64,000 nucleotides of DNA. It comes from Symbiodinium natans (taxonomy: Eukaryota; Sar; Dinophyceae; Suessiales; Symbiodiniaceae). The stretch's first letter is position 1. Every line of letters starts with the position of its first letter. Positions 48,347 to 57,821 of this stretch are shown in pieces. Location: NCBI GenBank assembly GCA_905221605.1, contig CAJNDS010002134.1, positions 527,842-591,841 on the forward strand, in the 5' to 3' direction. The translations under genes were made by a program, and so were the position numbers. Below the pieces are notes generated by a model, which worked only from the letters and a program-made list of their open reading frames with translations, had not been told where the DNA came from and ran no database searches.

Positions 48347-51028
48347 TCAGCTATCGACCACGGTGATGTCCTTGAGGGCCACTATCCAAGATGCAGGGAA
48401 AAGCGAAGCGCAAGTTGGGCAAAGCGCAAGCGTCCCAGTATCACCGTAGGCCGCCGCCTCGAAGGGATCCACCGCCGCATCTACACCACTTTGGAATGAA
48501 CTGCGATGCGAGGTCGGTCGCTGCCGCCAGAGGCAGACGGGTTCTGGCTGGCCTCCCTCCTGCAACGGCGGGAAACTCATGTGCCATGCTCGGTGTCCCC
48601 GCCGACTGCGAAGGAGCTGGGGCTTACCGGGGATCTTGGGCTGGTCGAAAACCCAAGAGTGAGAGGTGGACTCGGCCCACGCATGTACTTTGGCTGGGAC
48701 TCTCCACGGTTCCACCCCCTGCCGTGTCTCCTGCACGTACTTGTAGGCCTCTTCGAAGGGAACCCGGCGAAACTGCGCGAGAAATGTGGCCATTAAGATG
48801 GGAGAGCGGTGTTTGCCTGCCACACAGTGAACCAAAACAGACTCGCCGTTGGCCAAGGTGGAACGGATTGTGTGCAGGGCTGCCTTCCAAGCGGCCGCCC
48901 GTTCTCGCCCCTGATGGCTTACCGTGACCTTGATGGCGTGAACCTGGCTGGGCACGGTGTCGGCAAGTCTGTCCATGGCACTGACGAAGAGGCGAACTCG
49001 GTGCTGGCGTAGAGCAGGGTCGTTGGACGCAGGCATGCCTCCCAACAGGAGAACCGCCTCCACAACAGAGTCCTCTGAGAGCAGCGTTCCAGGCGTCGAC
49101 GTGATGGCATAGCAAACCGTGGCCGGCACTACATCTTCACGACGGCCTGCCAGTGCGTCGAACGCCTTGTCAAGGTCCTGACTGGACCCGCGCCTGACTG
49201 GCGCTGCTTCTGCCGGAGCCTCCGGCGGGCCGCGCGGACTGCCCGGCCCTTGCTTGAGAACCACGTTGACCGCCTGGCTGGCTGGCTTCTGGAGCGCCCG
49301 CTTGGTCAGGGGCCTAGACTTCTGCTTGGCCATCTTTTTGGCGGTCGTGGCCGGCGCGACGGGCCTGCGCTGGTAGTCACGCATTTCCTGACTGGAGACT
49401 CGCTGGCCGGCGACTCCGGCAGGCTCAGCCGGGCGACTCCCGGTTAGAGCACGTCGTCCTCTTCTTGGCGCCAGCCATGACGCCTTTACCGCCACGGAGA
49501 GCAACGGGGAAGATGTGAACTGAGGGTCGCGCCACTGCAGCGTTTGGTCCTTGCCCTGGGCCTCCCGCAACGAAGCAGCAAACACCTGCGGATAGCCGGT
49601 TGCCTGAAGCTCCTCCCATGTCTCAGCTTCAGTGCTCAGGAGGGTGTTGTGCATAGCCAGCTTCAAGTGGATTTCGCGCATCGCCCTTGCCGCATCGTAC
49701 CGAAAGGGGGTGCTCTTAACCTTACCGGCATCCTGCCACCCCCCAAGCGCGAGCCTGTCAGGCTCTCCCAGCTCGGCCATCCCGGCCGCCGTGGCATTGA
49801 CTCTACGTAGGCTGTAGGTGACCAACTGCTCCGGCTTGTTCAGCATGGCATGCAACACCGCGCGGAGCCTCATCTGGAAGGCGTGGACACCAATCTTGCC
49901 AGAGGGCATTGCCACCAGTGCAAAGTTCATGACGTTATCCTGGCGGACCTTAGCTCGGGACTTCTGGAACACTACGGCCAGGTCAACCCCATGCGAGGTG
50001 TAGCGGGGCAGGCTCCATCGGAAGCCGTTGCGCTGGCCGATGGTCTTGCCCTTGGAACACCAGAAGTTTAGGACCGAGCCGCTGAAGCTAACCAGCCTGG
50101 ATCGCTGAAGGTGTCGGAACCTGACGCAGCCAAAGACCATGGCATAGGCACCGAAGAGCACTGCCCAATCAGGCGTGGTTGGGTCCTCGGCCCCCAAATA
50201 CGTATCCAAGGAACGGATGAGCAAGGGGACAAGCACGGCCGCCTGCCGCGCACCCTGCCCATACCTGTCGCCCTTGGCCTTGGGCCTGGGGAGCAAGCCA
50301 AGGTCCCAGTCCACCTCCAAGTTCTTGCGGATCCACCGCAAGGCCACCGCCGCTCGCTTAGGCCCCTGGCTGCTCCTTGTGAAAGACGGAAAGTGGTGAG
50401 CAGACAAGCCAAGGGGCGACTCCCCAAGGCCAGCTGCCCACATTCGCAGCTCATCGTAAGTTCGCAGTGCTCTTCGCAAAGTGGGCGGTTCCGTTCGCTC
50501 CAAGAGGGCCTTGCAAAGTTCTTGCAGGTTGGCCCTCTGCTCGCCCTTTGGCAAGGACAAGGTAGAGGAGGGCCTGTGCCTCGACAAGGCCAAGAACATG
50601 GCAAAGGTGCGGTTGCTCATGTCTTCCACCTCCCCAGTAGTTGCCTCCCGCTCCACCTCCTGTGACCGAAGAGGCTTGCCAACTTCACGCTCCCGTGCTC
50701 GTCGTCGCGGGCTCCTGGAACGTTGGGGCCTCGAGGGCTGAGACCGCTCAGCCCGACTGGCTGCGGCAGCCTGACTGGCCATCTGCTGAGTAACCAAAGC
50801 ATCTTCGACCATGACCATCCGTCTGCCCACTCCAGGCATCATGGCCTCTGCTCTAGCTCTGGCTGCCTGCCAGGCTTCTGCTACAGGGCGACCCCCTTCT
50901 TGCAGAGCGGTGGCATAGTTGTCGAAGAAGAACGCCAGGTCGGATTCATCCTCGAGCCCATTGCTTTGCATCCAGGTATCCAGCGCCAGAGCCTCCTGTC
51001 TGGCCACGTCCAAACGTCTGAGGTCCAT
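48347..51028 (-). CDS. Tyrosine recombinase-phosphatase fusion, copy 2
   Basis: Same as 33961-36642 with a few substitutions (Asn275 to Asp, Thr450 to Met); all recombinase and HCxxxxxR residues conserved. Confidence 0.75.
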   Translation of the reverse strand: MDLRRLDVARQEALALDTWMQSNGLEDESDLAFFFDNYATALQEGGRPVAEAWQAARARAEAMMPGVGRRMVMVEDALVTQQMASQAAAASRAERSQPSRPQRSRSPRRRAREREVGKPLRSQEVEREATTGEVEDMSNRTFAMFLALSRHRPSSTLSLPKGEQRANLQELCKALLERTEPPTLRRALRTYDELRMWAAGLGESPLGLSAHHFPSFTRSSQGPKRAAVALRWIRKNLEVDWDLGLLPRPKAKGDRYGQGARQAAVLVPLLIRSLDTYLGAEDPTTPDWAVLFGAYAMVFGCVRFRHLQRSRLVSFSGSVLNFWCSKGKTIGQRNGFRWSLPRYTSHGVDLAVVFQKSRAKVRQDNVMNFALVAMPSGKIGVHAFQMRLRAVLHAMLNKPEQLVTYSLRRVNATAAGMAELGEPDRLALGGWQDAGKVKSTPFRYDAARAMREIHLKLAMHNTLLSTEAETWEELQATGYPQVFAASLREAQGKDQTLQWRDPQFTSSPLLSVAVKASWLAPRRGRRALTGSRPAEPAGVAGQRVSSQEMRDYQRRPVAPATTAKKMAKQKSRPLTKRALQKPASQAVNVVLKQGPGSPRGPPEAPAEAAPVRRGSSQDLDKAFDALAGRREDVVPATVCYAITSTPGTLLSEDSVVEAVLLLGGMPASNDPALRQHRVRLFVSAMDRLADTVPSQVHAIKVTVSHQGRERAAAWKAALHTIRSTLANGESVLVHCVAGKHRSPILMATFLAQFRRVPFEEAYKYVQETRQGVEPWRVPAKVHAWAESTSHSWVFDQPKIPGKPQLLRSRRGHRAWHMSFPPLQEGGQPEPVCLWRQRPTSHRSSFQSGVDAAVDPFEAAAYGDTGTLALCPTCASLFPASWIVALKDITVVDS

Positions 51029-51086
51029 GGCTCGAAGGATGCAGCCTGACTGGCAGAAAGGTGGGGCCTACAACAGGTAGGCAACC

Positions 51087-51256
51087 TGAAGAAAAGGAAG
51101 CCCCTCCAGGCTTCCTTTCTACTAGCACCCTCCTGGTGCTCCTGACTGTGTGCCCGCCTGGCACACTCAGATCTGTGAGCCCGGACAGCCACAGCGAAGT
51201 TATGCTTTTCATACAATAGCACCTCACCAACCTGCCCAAGCCGTAAAGGTACCAAA
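51087..51256 (-). repeat. Split direct repeat A1, copy 2
   Basis: Equivalent of 36701-36870. Beyond it, 51257-51368 still matches copy 1 flank, then unique host DNA follows. Confidence 0.9.
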
Positions 51257-51499
51257 AATAACAACCCTACTGCATTCCTTATTTTAGCTTGGTGCCTCGG
51301 GAAACCATGAGCCGGAACGCTTTTGGGATGTAGAGTCAGGGCTGGGTGCGGCTTGAACTGGGGTTGTTTCAGGCTTTACGTGGAGGGTGTTGAGGCCTCA
51401 GGGTTTACCTAGCTGAAGGGCTCTAAGATTTTTCCAGCTGGACAGGTCTACCTTATGACCCTTATGAAACCAAAACCTACTTCTTTTGTAGGTTTTTAG

Positions 51500-51765
51500 C
51501 AGGAAAAACCCATTATAGAACTCTGTCATAGGTAACCCTTCAAAAAGTAGGTTTTGGGGGTTCTTGAGGTAACAAAACCCCCCTTTAAGTACAGGATTCT
51601 TATAGGCAACCCTTCAAAAAAGTGGTTTTCTTGGGGTTCTTAAGGCCCTTCTGGATCCCAAGGCTACTTTTTTACATGTTCTTAGTATAGGAACCCCCTA
51701 GCGGGATTCTTATAAGGAACCCTTCGAAGCAAAAAGGTGTTAGGGGGTTCTTAACATATAAGGTT
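51500..51765. repeat. Three diverged ~100-bp tandem units
   Basis: Each has a TCATAGG/TTATAGG/TTATAAGG-AACCCTTC..AAA..GGGGTTCTT pattern; no coding signal. Confidence 0.5.
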
Positions 51766-51844
51766 TCAAGCAGGAGATCCTGAAGTTGATCTAGGGCTAC
51801 TCGTGAGATGCGGGCGCCCCTGCACACCTTAAGACTCGGGCTTA

Positions 51845-51976
51845 CTTGGAATTTAATGGTACTTATTAACCAACCATAACGGTACTTATAGCCATATTAG
51901 GGCACTTTAGGGGCTTGTAAGTCGGTTATAAGTACAGCTATCTATGATTGGATAACAAGTACCATGGACCTCCAAG
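51845..51976. mobile_element. MITE-like element, family 1 (copy 3)
   Basis: Inverted ends CTTGGA..TTATGGTACTTATTAA and ..AAGTACCATGGACCTCCAAG; 132 bp. Confidence 0.65.
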
Positions 51977-52094
51977 TAGGGTTTGGGTTTGGGGTTTGGG
52001 GTTTAGGGTTTCGACTCTCACGCTAGCACAAGCATGCAAGGCTCCGGTAGGCTCCACTCTGAAAGGACAGTTTAGGGTTTCGGGTCTGGGGCTT

Positions 52095-52310
52095 CGGGCT
52101 TTAGGGTGCAGGAGGAGCATGAAGTGCCAGGGCAAGCGGCAGTCATAAGATGGGGCATCGTGGCGGAGAGGATCTTGCTCCGTGCCGGGGCAGTAGATCA
52201 AGCTGCGCGTCGGCGACGCCGCTGCCGGCCCATTCGGGAAGAAGCTTGGCGTCTCATTGGCCAGGATTCCTTTGTGCACGCTGTTGTGTCCCGTCCCCGC
52301 ATCCCATGAC
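52095..52310 (-). CDS. Candidate exon(s), unidentified gene
   Basis: Open minus-strand stretch with complex sequence (..DAGTGHNSVHKGILANETPS.., ..LIYCPGTEQDPLRHDAPSYD.., ..CRLPWHFMLLLH..). Splice ends uncertain. It lies between two family-1 MITEs. No family recognised. Confidence 0.45.
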
Positions 52311-52315
52311 CCTAG

Positions 52316-52440
52316 ATGGAGGTTCATGCTACTTACTAACCAATTATATCTACTTATGACCATATTGGGGCACTTAAGGGGCTTCTATGTGGGTTATAAG
52401 TCTAGCTGTAATTGGTTGATAAGTACCATGAACCTCCATG
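52316..52440. mobile_element. MITE-like element, family 1 (copy 4)
   Basis: Inverted ATGGAGGTTCATG../..CATGAACCTCCAT ends; 125 bp. Confidence 0.7.
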
Positions 52441-52443
52441 TAG

Positions 52444-52629
52444 ATGCCCTTGCACACCAGGGACTCTCAAGTGAAGGAATTCCTGCGGCCTGCTGCGCAT
52501 CCAGGCCCCCCAAAGCCTTGCAACCCCATATGTCCCAAGTGTCCCATCACCAGGATTCGCTTGGGCAGGCTGTCCAAGTACAGACCTCAGCTAGACGCTG
52601 GACTGAAGCTCTGCATAGCGGAGCCGTGA
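52444..52629 (+). CDS. Possible plus-strand terminal exon
   Basis: Open to a TGA with peptide ..NPICPKCPITRIRLGRLSKY.. and Cys pairs. Complex composition but no clear acceptor; overlapping frames are also open, so low confidence. Confidence 0.25.
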   Translation: MPLHTRDSQVKEFLRPAAHPGPPKPCNPICPKCPITRIRLGRLSKYRPQLDAGLKLCIAEP

Positions 52630-52740
52630 GGAGGTCATGACCAAAACCCTAAACCCTAAACTCTAAGCCCTATACCCTATACCCTATACCCTAAACTCTA
52701 AACTCTAAACTCTAAACCCTATCGTGGGTTGTCAAGGCAC

Positions 52741-52804
52741 CGTGGTGGGCAGCCAACGAGTCATGACAGGGCCTCTGGTCGTCGATGTAGTTCTGGAACA
52801 TGAC
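52741..52804 (-). CDS. Internal exon, unidentified gene
   Basis: TTCGAG| acceptor, 21 codons (VMFQNYIDDQRPCHDSLAAH..) and G|GTGCC donor, phase 0 to 1. Flanked left by CTCTAAACCCTA and right by GTTTAGAGTTTAGG, the CCCTAAA-exon-TTTAGGG arrangement. Confidence 0.5.
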
Positions 52805-52953
52805 CTCGAATCGTGGGTTTAGAGTTTAGGGGTTTAGGGGTTTCGACTCTCAAGGGGTTTAGGGTTGCTACTAATTCCTCAAAGACCCCCCCCCCCCGAT
52901 GTCTTTAAAAAATAGTTTACTTCGAACATCCCCACCTTAGCACTCCAGAGTCT

Positions 52954-53525
52954 TTGGGGTTGGGCACTCCAGGGAGTCTCTGGGGTTGGGCATTTCAGGG
53001 AGTCAGTCCAAAAAAAATTCTGGGGCTGGGCACTCCAGGGAGTCTCTGGATTTGGGAGGGTCTCTGGGGTTGCGCACTTGAGGGAGTTTGTGGGGTTGGG
53101 CACTCCAGGGTCTGTAAGGTTGGGCACTTCAGGGAGTCACTCTAAAGGATGTCACTGGGGTCGGGCACACTCCACCTCTGGGTTTGGGCACTCCAGGGAG
53201 TCTTTGGGGTTGGGCGCTCCAGGGAGACTCTGGGGTTGGGCACTCCAAAAAGATTCTAGGGTTGGGCACTGCAAGAGCGTCACTCAGTCAGGAAATTGGG
53301 CAGGCGATATTTGTCTCTGAGGTTGGGCACTCCAGGGCCAGGGAGACTCTCCACCCAATCTCCAGGGAGTCTTCCGGGTTACTCCAGCAGACTCTGAATT
53401 TGGCCAATCTGGGATTGGGGAGTCTTTGGGTTGGGCACTCCAGGGGTTGGGCACTCCAGGGAGTCTCTAAGGTTGGGCACTCCAGAGAGTCTCTGGGGTT
53501 GGGCACTCCAGAGAGTTTCTAGGAG
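52954..53525. repeat. 26-bp minisatellite
   Basis: About 20 imperfect copies of a unit containing GGGTTGGGCACTCCAGGGAG and TCTCTG. The Gly/Ser/Leu repeat peptides read from either strand are repeat translations. Confidence 0.95.
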
Positions 53526-53721
53526 TAGACCGGGCGAGGAGAAGAGTTCCGGGCGAAGAGAAGAGCTTAAATTCTAACAACCCCACACCGAAGGTGGGGA
53601 ATTCTTCCATATAAAGGTACAATAGGGACAATTGATTTGTTCTTTTGGGGCTCTTAAGGAAATAGTAGTCGAATCTTGCCATATGTCGAGTTCGGCCGAG
53701 ATCTTCGACCCTTCCACTGCG

Positions 53722-53766
53722 TTTAGGGTTTAGCGTTTAGGGTTTGGGGTTTAGGGTTTAGGGTAA
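53722..53766. repeat. TTTAGGG tract
   Basis: About six units with GCGTTTAGGG and GGTTTGGGG variants. Confidence 0.9.
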
Positions 53767-53869
53767 CCGTCATACCCCTGAACAAAGGGGGAAATGTACC
53801 ACAATCCTTCGGCATTCTGCGCTTAAAGGTACAAGGCTACTCAAGGTGTAGCTAGTTCTTTCGCAGTAC

Positions 53870-53945
53870 GAGCCACGATCCTGCCGCGCTTGGCGGCAAT
53901 GGTTCCAAGCTCATCTGCATGCGGAAACCGTATACCGCCAACCGA
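53870..53945 (-). CDS. Candidate exon, unidentified gene
   Basis: Open minus frame ..FPHADELGTIAAKRGRI with CATGCAG| acceptor option and ATC|GTGGCT donor; likely same gene as 54105-54191. Confidence 0.4.
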
Positions 53946-54104
53946 GTTGAAGTAGACGACGACCGATATCCTATTCTGAACTTGGAACCCTATCACAAAA
54001 TATAACTTTAGCTGTTTCTTAGGAATTCATGTGCCCCAAAAACTAAACAAAAAATATTTCCAAGTATCCCTAAGTATCGTGGGCACCACCCTCCTGGGGT
54101 TCAC

Positions 54105-54191
54105 AGCAGACGCGCTCTGCCGCCCGAGGTCCAAGAAGTCCAGCTCGCATCCGGCCAAGTCATCGAGGTTGATGTGATCAACGTGGGGCGA
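54105..54191 (-). CDS. Internal exon, unidentified gene
   Basis: Exactly 29 codons, phase 0 to 0, between GGGCAG| and GCT|GTGAAC: SPHVDHINLDDLAGCELDFL and nine more. Acidic, protein-like. TTTAGGG array follows on the right. Confidence 0.5.
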
Positions 54192-54218
54192 CTGCCCTTC
54201 CCCACCTTAGTGGCTGGG

Positions 54219-54298
54219 TTTAGGGTTTAGGGCTTAGGGCTTAGGGTTTAGGGTTTAGGGTTTAGGGTTTAGGGTTTAGGGTTTAGGGTTGAGGGCTT
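54219..54298. repeat. TTTAGGG tract
   Basis: About eleven units. Confidence 0.95.
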
Positions 54299-54714
54299 TA
54301 TAGGAGATTATGGTATCCCCAAAAATGTGAAGTGTACTCATTCAGCTACTAAGCCACAGATATCCGACACCACGAAGCTTTCACAAGGCTGTTCCTCAGT
54401 GGGGCCGAAGGAACCCCTCAAAAAGGGTTGTCGCCCACATGCTATGTTTATACATTTTATACGGACGAGACTAGTTCGGGACTATCATTTTGGGTTCCTT
54501 TGGTCCACATACCTTCATAGAACAAATCCGCAAACCCTTAACCCTAAACCCTAAACCCTAAGAGGGGGGAGGGGGGGGGAACCGGACCGTAGAAGCCGAA
54601 CCTTTAAAAGCACCAACCAGTACGAAACGTAGAAAACCGAAACATCGAACGGGAAAAGGTTCCATGTAAGGATTGCGGGAGCAGTCCACTCCCTAAACCC
54701 CAATTTTGGAAGCC

Positions 54715-54767
54715 CTAAACCCTGAACCCTGAACCCTGAACCCTACACCCTAAACCCTAAACCCCTG
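54715..54767. repeat. CCCTGAA/CCCTAAA tract
   Basis: Left bracket of the exon-like island 54768-54880. Confidence 0.9.
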
Positions 54768-54768
54768 G

Positions 54769-54870
54769 GGTTCATTTTGCCCTTCGAGGCTCAGGGTTCA
54801 GGCCCCAGAACCCCGCGACGGTCTCGAAGAGATGTCGCGAAGTGTCATCCACCTGGAACTCGACACCTCG
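54769..54870 (-). CDS. Candidate exon, unidentified gene
   Basis: Minus frame FQVDDTSRHLFETVAGFWGL.. after GTGTCGAG|, reaching an in-frame TGA near 54775. Bracketed by CCCTAAA (left) and a 210-bp TTTAGGG array (right). Confidence 0.4.
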
Positions 54871-54882
54871 GCTTTGCGGAGC

Positions 54883-55097
54883 GTTTAGGGTTTAGGGTTT
54901 AGGGTTTAGCGTTTAGGGTTAGGGTTTAGGGTTTAGGGTTTAGGGTTTAGGGTTTAGGGTTTAGGGTTTAGGGTTTAGGGTTTAGGGTTTAGGGTTTAGG
55001 GTTTAGGGTTTAGGGTTAGGGTTTGGGGTTTAGGGTTTAGGGTTTAGGGTTTAGGGTTTAGGGTTTAGGGTTTAGGGTTTAGGGTTTAGGGTTTAGG
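54883..55097. repeat. Long TTTAGGG array
   Basis: About 30 near-perfect units, one of the longest in the window; not terminal, since unique DNA lies on both sides. Confidence 0.97.
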
Positions 55098-55215
55098 CTT
55101 GAGGGAGTTTTTCGGCCTTCTTGCCACCAGCAAACTCGGGTGTAGGGTTTAGGAGTTCGACATCTCAGCTTCCAGGAGTACTAGGGTTGTTGGTGTCACA
55201 CGCGTGCTGGGGTTT

Positions 55216-55272
55216 AGGGGGTTAGGGTTTAGGGTTTAGGGTTTAGGGTTTAGGGTTTAGGGTTTAGGGTTC
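55216..55272. repeat. TTTAGGG tract
   Basis: Eight units. Confidence 0.95.
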
Positions 55273-55675
55273 TGTAATCTCAAAGCCAACCACGGTATAA
55301 GGAGCTCAATACGACCCCCGAGGTCCTGTACCTAGCCAAGGAGCCTACCTTGCTTCAGAGCTTAACCAGGACGGCCCTTAAACCCTCTGAACAACCCAAT
55401 AAAGGAAAATATCAAACTCCCAGGGCCTGCCTAGTTTTTTTTGCCTGCCTAGTTAAAGTGTAGGATTTAGGGTCTCGTGAGTCGAAGCTCCAGTTTCACC
55501 TTCTCAGGTGTTGGGCTTTAGGTGGCAAATTTGTGGGGTGAGCAGTACTCTAGTAGGGGTTGAGGTTTGGGTTTAGGGAAATAACCCTAAACCCTACACT
55601 CCAAAGTCGTGTCATGGAATGAACTGGCAACCGCGCGGCTGCGGGATGTAATCGATTTCCCATTGCGCAGCTCAC

Positions 55676-55758
55676 TTTTCACGGTTCCCTCGCTGGTGGT
55701 CAGCTTGTCGTCCACGAGGGAGAGGAAGGACTCGGAAACGGCACCGTCCACGACCCAC
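55676..55758 (-). CDS. Internal exon, unidentified gene
   Basis: GTCAAG| acceptor, one base, 27 codons (WVVDGAVSESFLSLVDDKLT..) and A|GTGAGC consensus donor. Exact length fits. No family recognised. Confidence 0.5.
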
Positions 55759-55769
55759 CTTGACGAGTA

Positions 55770-55916
55770 CTTGGAGGTTCATGGTACTTATTAACAAAAT
55801 ATATAATTAACTGCACTTTGAACTGTATTTAGAACCTATCCGGGCACTGAATGGGCCCATAAGTGTGTTGGAGGTACAGGTTTATAATTGGTTAACAAGT
55901 ACCATGAACCTTCAGG
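55770..55916. mobile_element. MITE-like element, family 1 (copy 5)
   Basis: Ends CTTGGAGGTTCATGGTACTT and AAGTACCATGAACCTTCAG; 147 bp, directly 5' of the exon at 55758 in minus sense. Confidence 0.7.
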
Positions 55917-56249
55917 TATTGCCGCTGAGGAATCTCGGGCTTCCGTTCAGGGACACTACCGGAGAAGGACAGCACATGGGTAGTGCTCTAAATTAGGGTC
56001 CCTTTCTGGGTCCTACATAATTAGAGCACGGCACCCTTCAGAATCTACTCACATGATGCAACGCAAGCTAAGACAGGAGGAGACCTGGCAATCATGACAT
56101 TCTTTGGGAGCAAATGAACCCTGAAAGGGCTTCCGGTCCCTACTCTCTTTATAGTATGGAGAGGGGTATGTGATCCCAATCTGGAGGGTTCCTTAATGTT
56201 CAGCACAAGCGACACATGCGGCTGCGATGATATGTGGTCCACATGAACC

Positions 56250-56342
56250 CCAGACGCCATGGCGAACGCAGGTGGTCAAACTCCTTGACCCCAACGGCTG
56301 ACCATGGGACAAAGCTGATCAACAACTTCGGCGGCTTTGCTG
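56250..56342 (-). CDS. Candidate exon, unidentified gene
   Basis: Minus frame ..KPPKLLISFVPWSAVGVKEF.. is open across the island before CCCTAAA at 56347. Splice ends not resolved. Confidence 0.35.
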
Positions 56343-56702
56343 GCTCCTAAACCCTAAACCCTAAACCCCTGCTCCATCTTGCACAGGGAATCTGGACCCA
56401 AGAGTAGCCCAGGAATGTAAAAAGGGTTTTTTTTTTCGTTGAAAGGGGATTATGGGGGAACCTGGACCCTAAAGAAAGAGGGAATTAGGGCCTACTCTGG
56501 GTCCTAGGAGTGGTATGCTCGATGCAAGAGTCGCCTGTGCGACCTGCCATCTGCAGATCTTGCAGCATGGCCACACAAGACGATTTCTCTAGAGACTTGG
56601 AGGCTGCGCGGCCATAACTTGTCAGTAGAAACAGGTTAACGCTGCATCCACTTCGTTTCGGAGGGCTTTGGGCGAAACCGGGCAGGCAACATCGTATGTA
56701 AA

Positions 56703-56790
56703 CAACCCTAAACCCTAAACCCTAAACCCTAGAAACCCTAAACCCTAAACCCGAACCCTAAACCCTAGAAACCCTAAACCCTAGAAACCC
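56703..56790. repeat. CCCTAAA/CCCTAGAAA tract
   Basis: Left bracket of the GC-rich island 56791-56912; right bracket is the TTTAGGG array 56917-57008. Confidence 0.9.
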
Positions 56791-56916
56791 TGGACAAGAA
56801 GAAGAGCTTCTGCTGTTGGGCGCATGCGGGGCCTGCCAGGATGACTGGATGGAACGCCAGCTTGGCCGAGCTTTGCCTGCCGAAGACCTCGGTTCAAGTC
56901 TCTTACTGTTGGTTGT

Positions 56917-57008
56917 TTAGGGTTTAGGGTTTAGGGTTTAGGGTTTAGGGTTTAGGGTTTAGGGTTTAGGGCTTAGATTTGGGCTTGGGGCTTAGGGTTT
57001 AGGGTTTA
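56917..57008. repeat. TTTAGGG tract
   Basis: About eleven units, some variant. Confidence 0.95.
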
Positions 57009-57261
57009 GAAGGGAATGAGGTACCCCAATAGAATTCCTTGAAGGGTAGAAAACAGGGGTCTTGGCTAAGTCTCTTACTGTTGGTTAGTAGGGAACGAGG
57101 TACCCTGTATAATCCCTTGAAAGGTATATATAGGGGTCTCGGCTCAAGATTGGGAGTTGATGGGGATTTGGGCCCAAGTTGCTGAACATTCTGTAGTCCT
57201 GTAGCAACTTCCAGCAACTGGGCTTTAGGGTAGCTCCGAGCGGCTCAGGATTCGAGATGAC

Positions 57262-57349
57262 CCGAGATCCCAGCGAGGAAGCTTGCTGCAAAGATGTGAT
57301 CAGACCGTCCAGCTGCTGATACTGCTCCTTCTCATGACGCGGTTGACGC
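57262..57349 (-). CDS. Internal exon, coiled-coil-like, unidentified gene
   Basis: TGTAG| acceptor, one base, 29 codons (RQPRHEKEQYQQLDGLITSL..) to CGG|GTCATC. Gln/Leu heptad character. No family recognised. Confidence 0.5.
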
Positions 57350-57381
57350 CTACAGTCCATGCCTCCGTGGGAATTCCTAAT

Positions 57382-57473
57382 TGGGGGTTTACGATGGTTG
57401 GGTCCTTATTATCAGGGGGATCCTACTATTTGGGGGGTTATGTTAGGGGCCCCTTGTTATCATAAACCCCCCA
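57382..57473. mobile_element. MITE-like element, family 3
   Basis: Inverted ends TGGGGGTTTACGAT and ATCATAAACCCCCCA, 92 bp. Confidence 0.65.
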
Positions 57474-57639
57474 GATAGGATGCCTCTGAAGCCCAATCAG
57501 TGAAAACAATATGAGAAAGGCTCCCAGAGAGAGACCTACCTGGCTGAAGGCAAACTGTCGATCTCGGGTCTGAACTGGAGCATGGGTGTAGGGTTTAGGT
57601 TTTTGTTTCAGGGCTTAGGTTTTCCCCCCGGAGTTCTAA

Positions 57640-57815
57640 CCAGAAACGACAGGGAGATGCTCTCCAGAACAGATCCGGATAGTCTTCTGATCCTCTGGCT
57701 TCGGCTGCTGCTCTTGGCAGGAGGGCTCTGTGCACAGGGAGCATGTGAGCGGCTGACAAAAACCGCACGTTTGTGGACCGTTGCGCAACAAGCTCTTGTA
57801 GGGCCCTATTGTTTT
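57640..57815. other. GC-rich island open on both strands
   Basis: Plus and minus frames of 55-80 codons overlap; the minus frame (..RALQELVAQRSTNVRFLSAA..) looks slightly better but no splice site is decisive. Not called as a gene. Confidence 0.3.
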
Positions 57816-57821
57816 CGAGGA

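Larger units (their letters stand above)
37083..51368. repeat. 14.3-kb duplicated block, copy 2
   Basis: Collinear with 22756-36982. The offset grows from 14,327 to 14,386 bp, mainly at the GA/TTTAGGG arrays. The first base after the gap matches 22756, and unique sequence starts at 51369. Confidence 0.95.

Noticed and set aside
22756-51368. Biological tandem duplication of a 14-kb gene cluster
   Set aside because: Junction coincides exactly with a 100-N gap and divergence is minimal, so an assembly overlap is the simpler explanation; kept as a checkable finding only.
52954-53525. CRISPR-like array
   Set aside because: Units are contiguous and imperfect without unique spacers of regular size, no cas genes, and the genome is eukaryotic.
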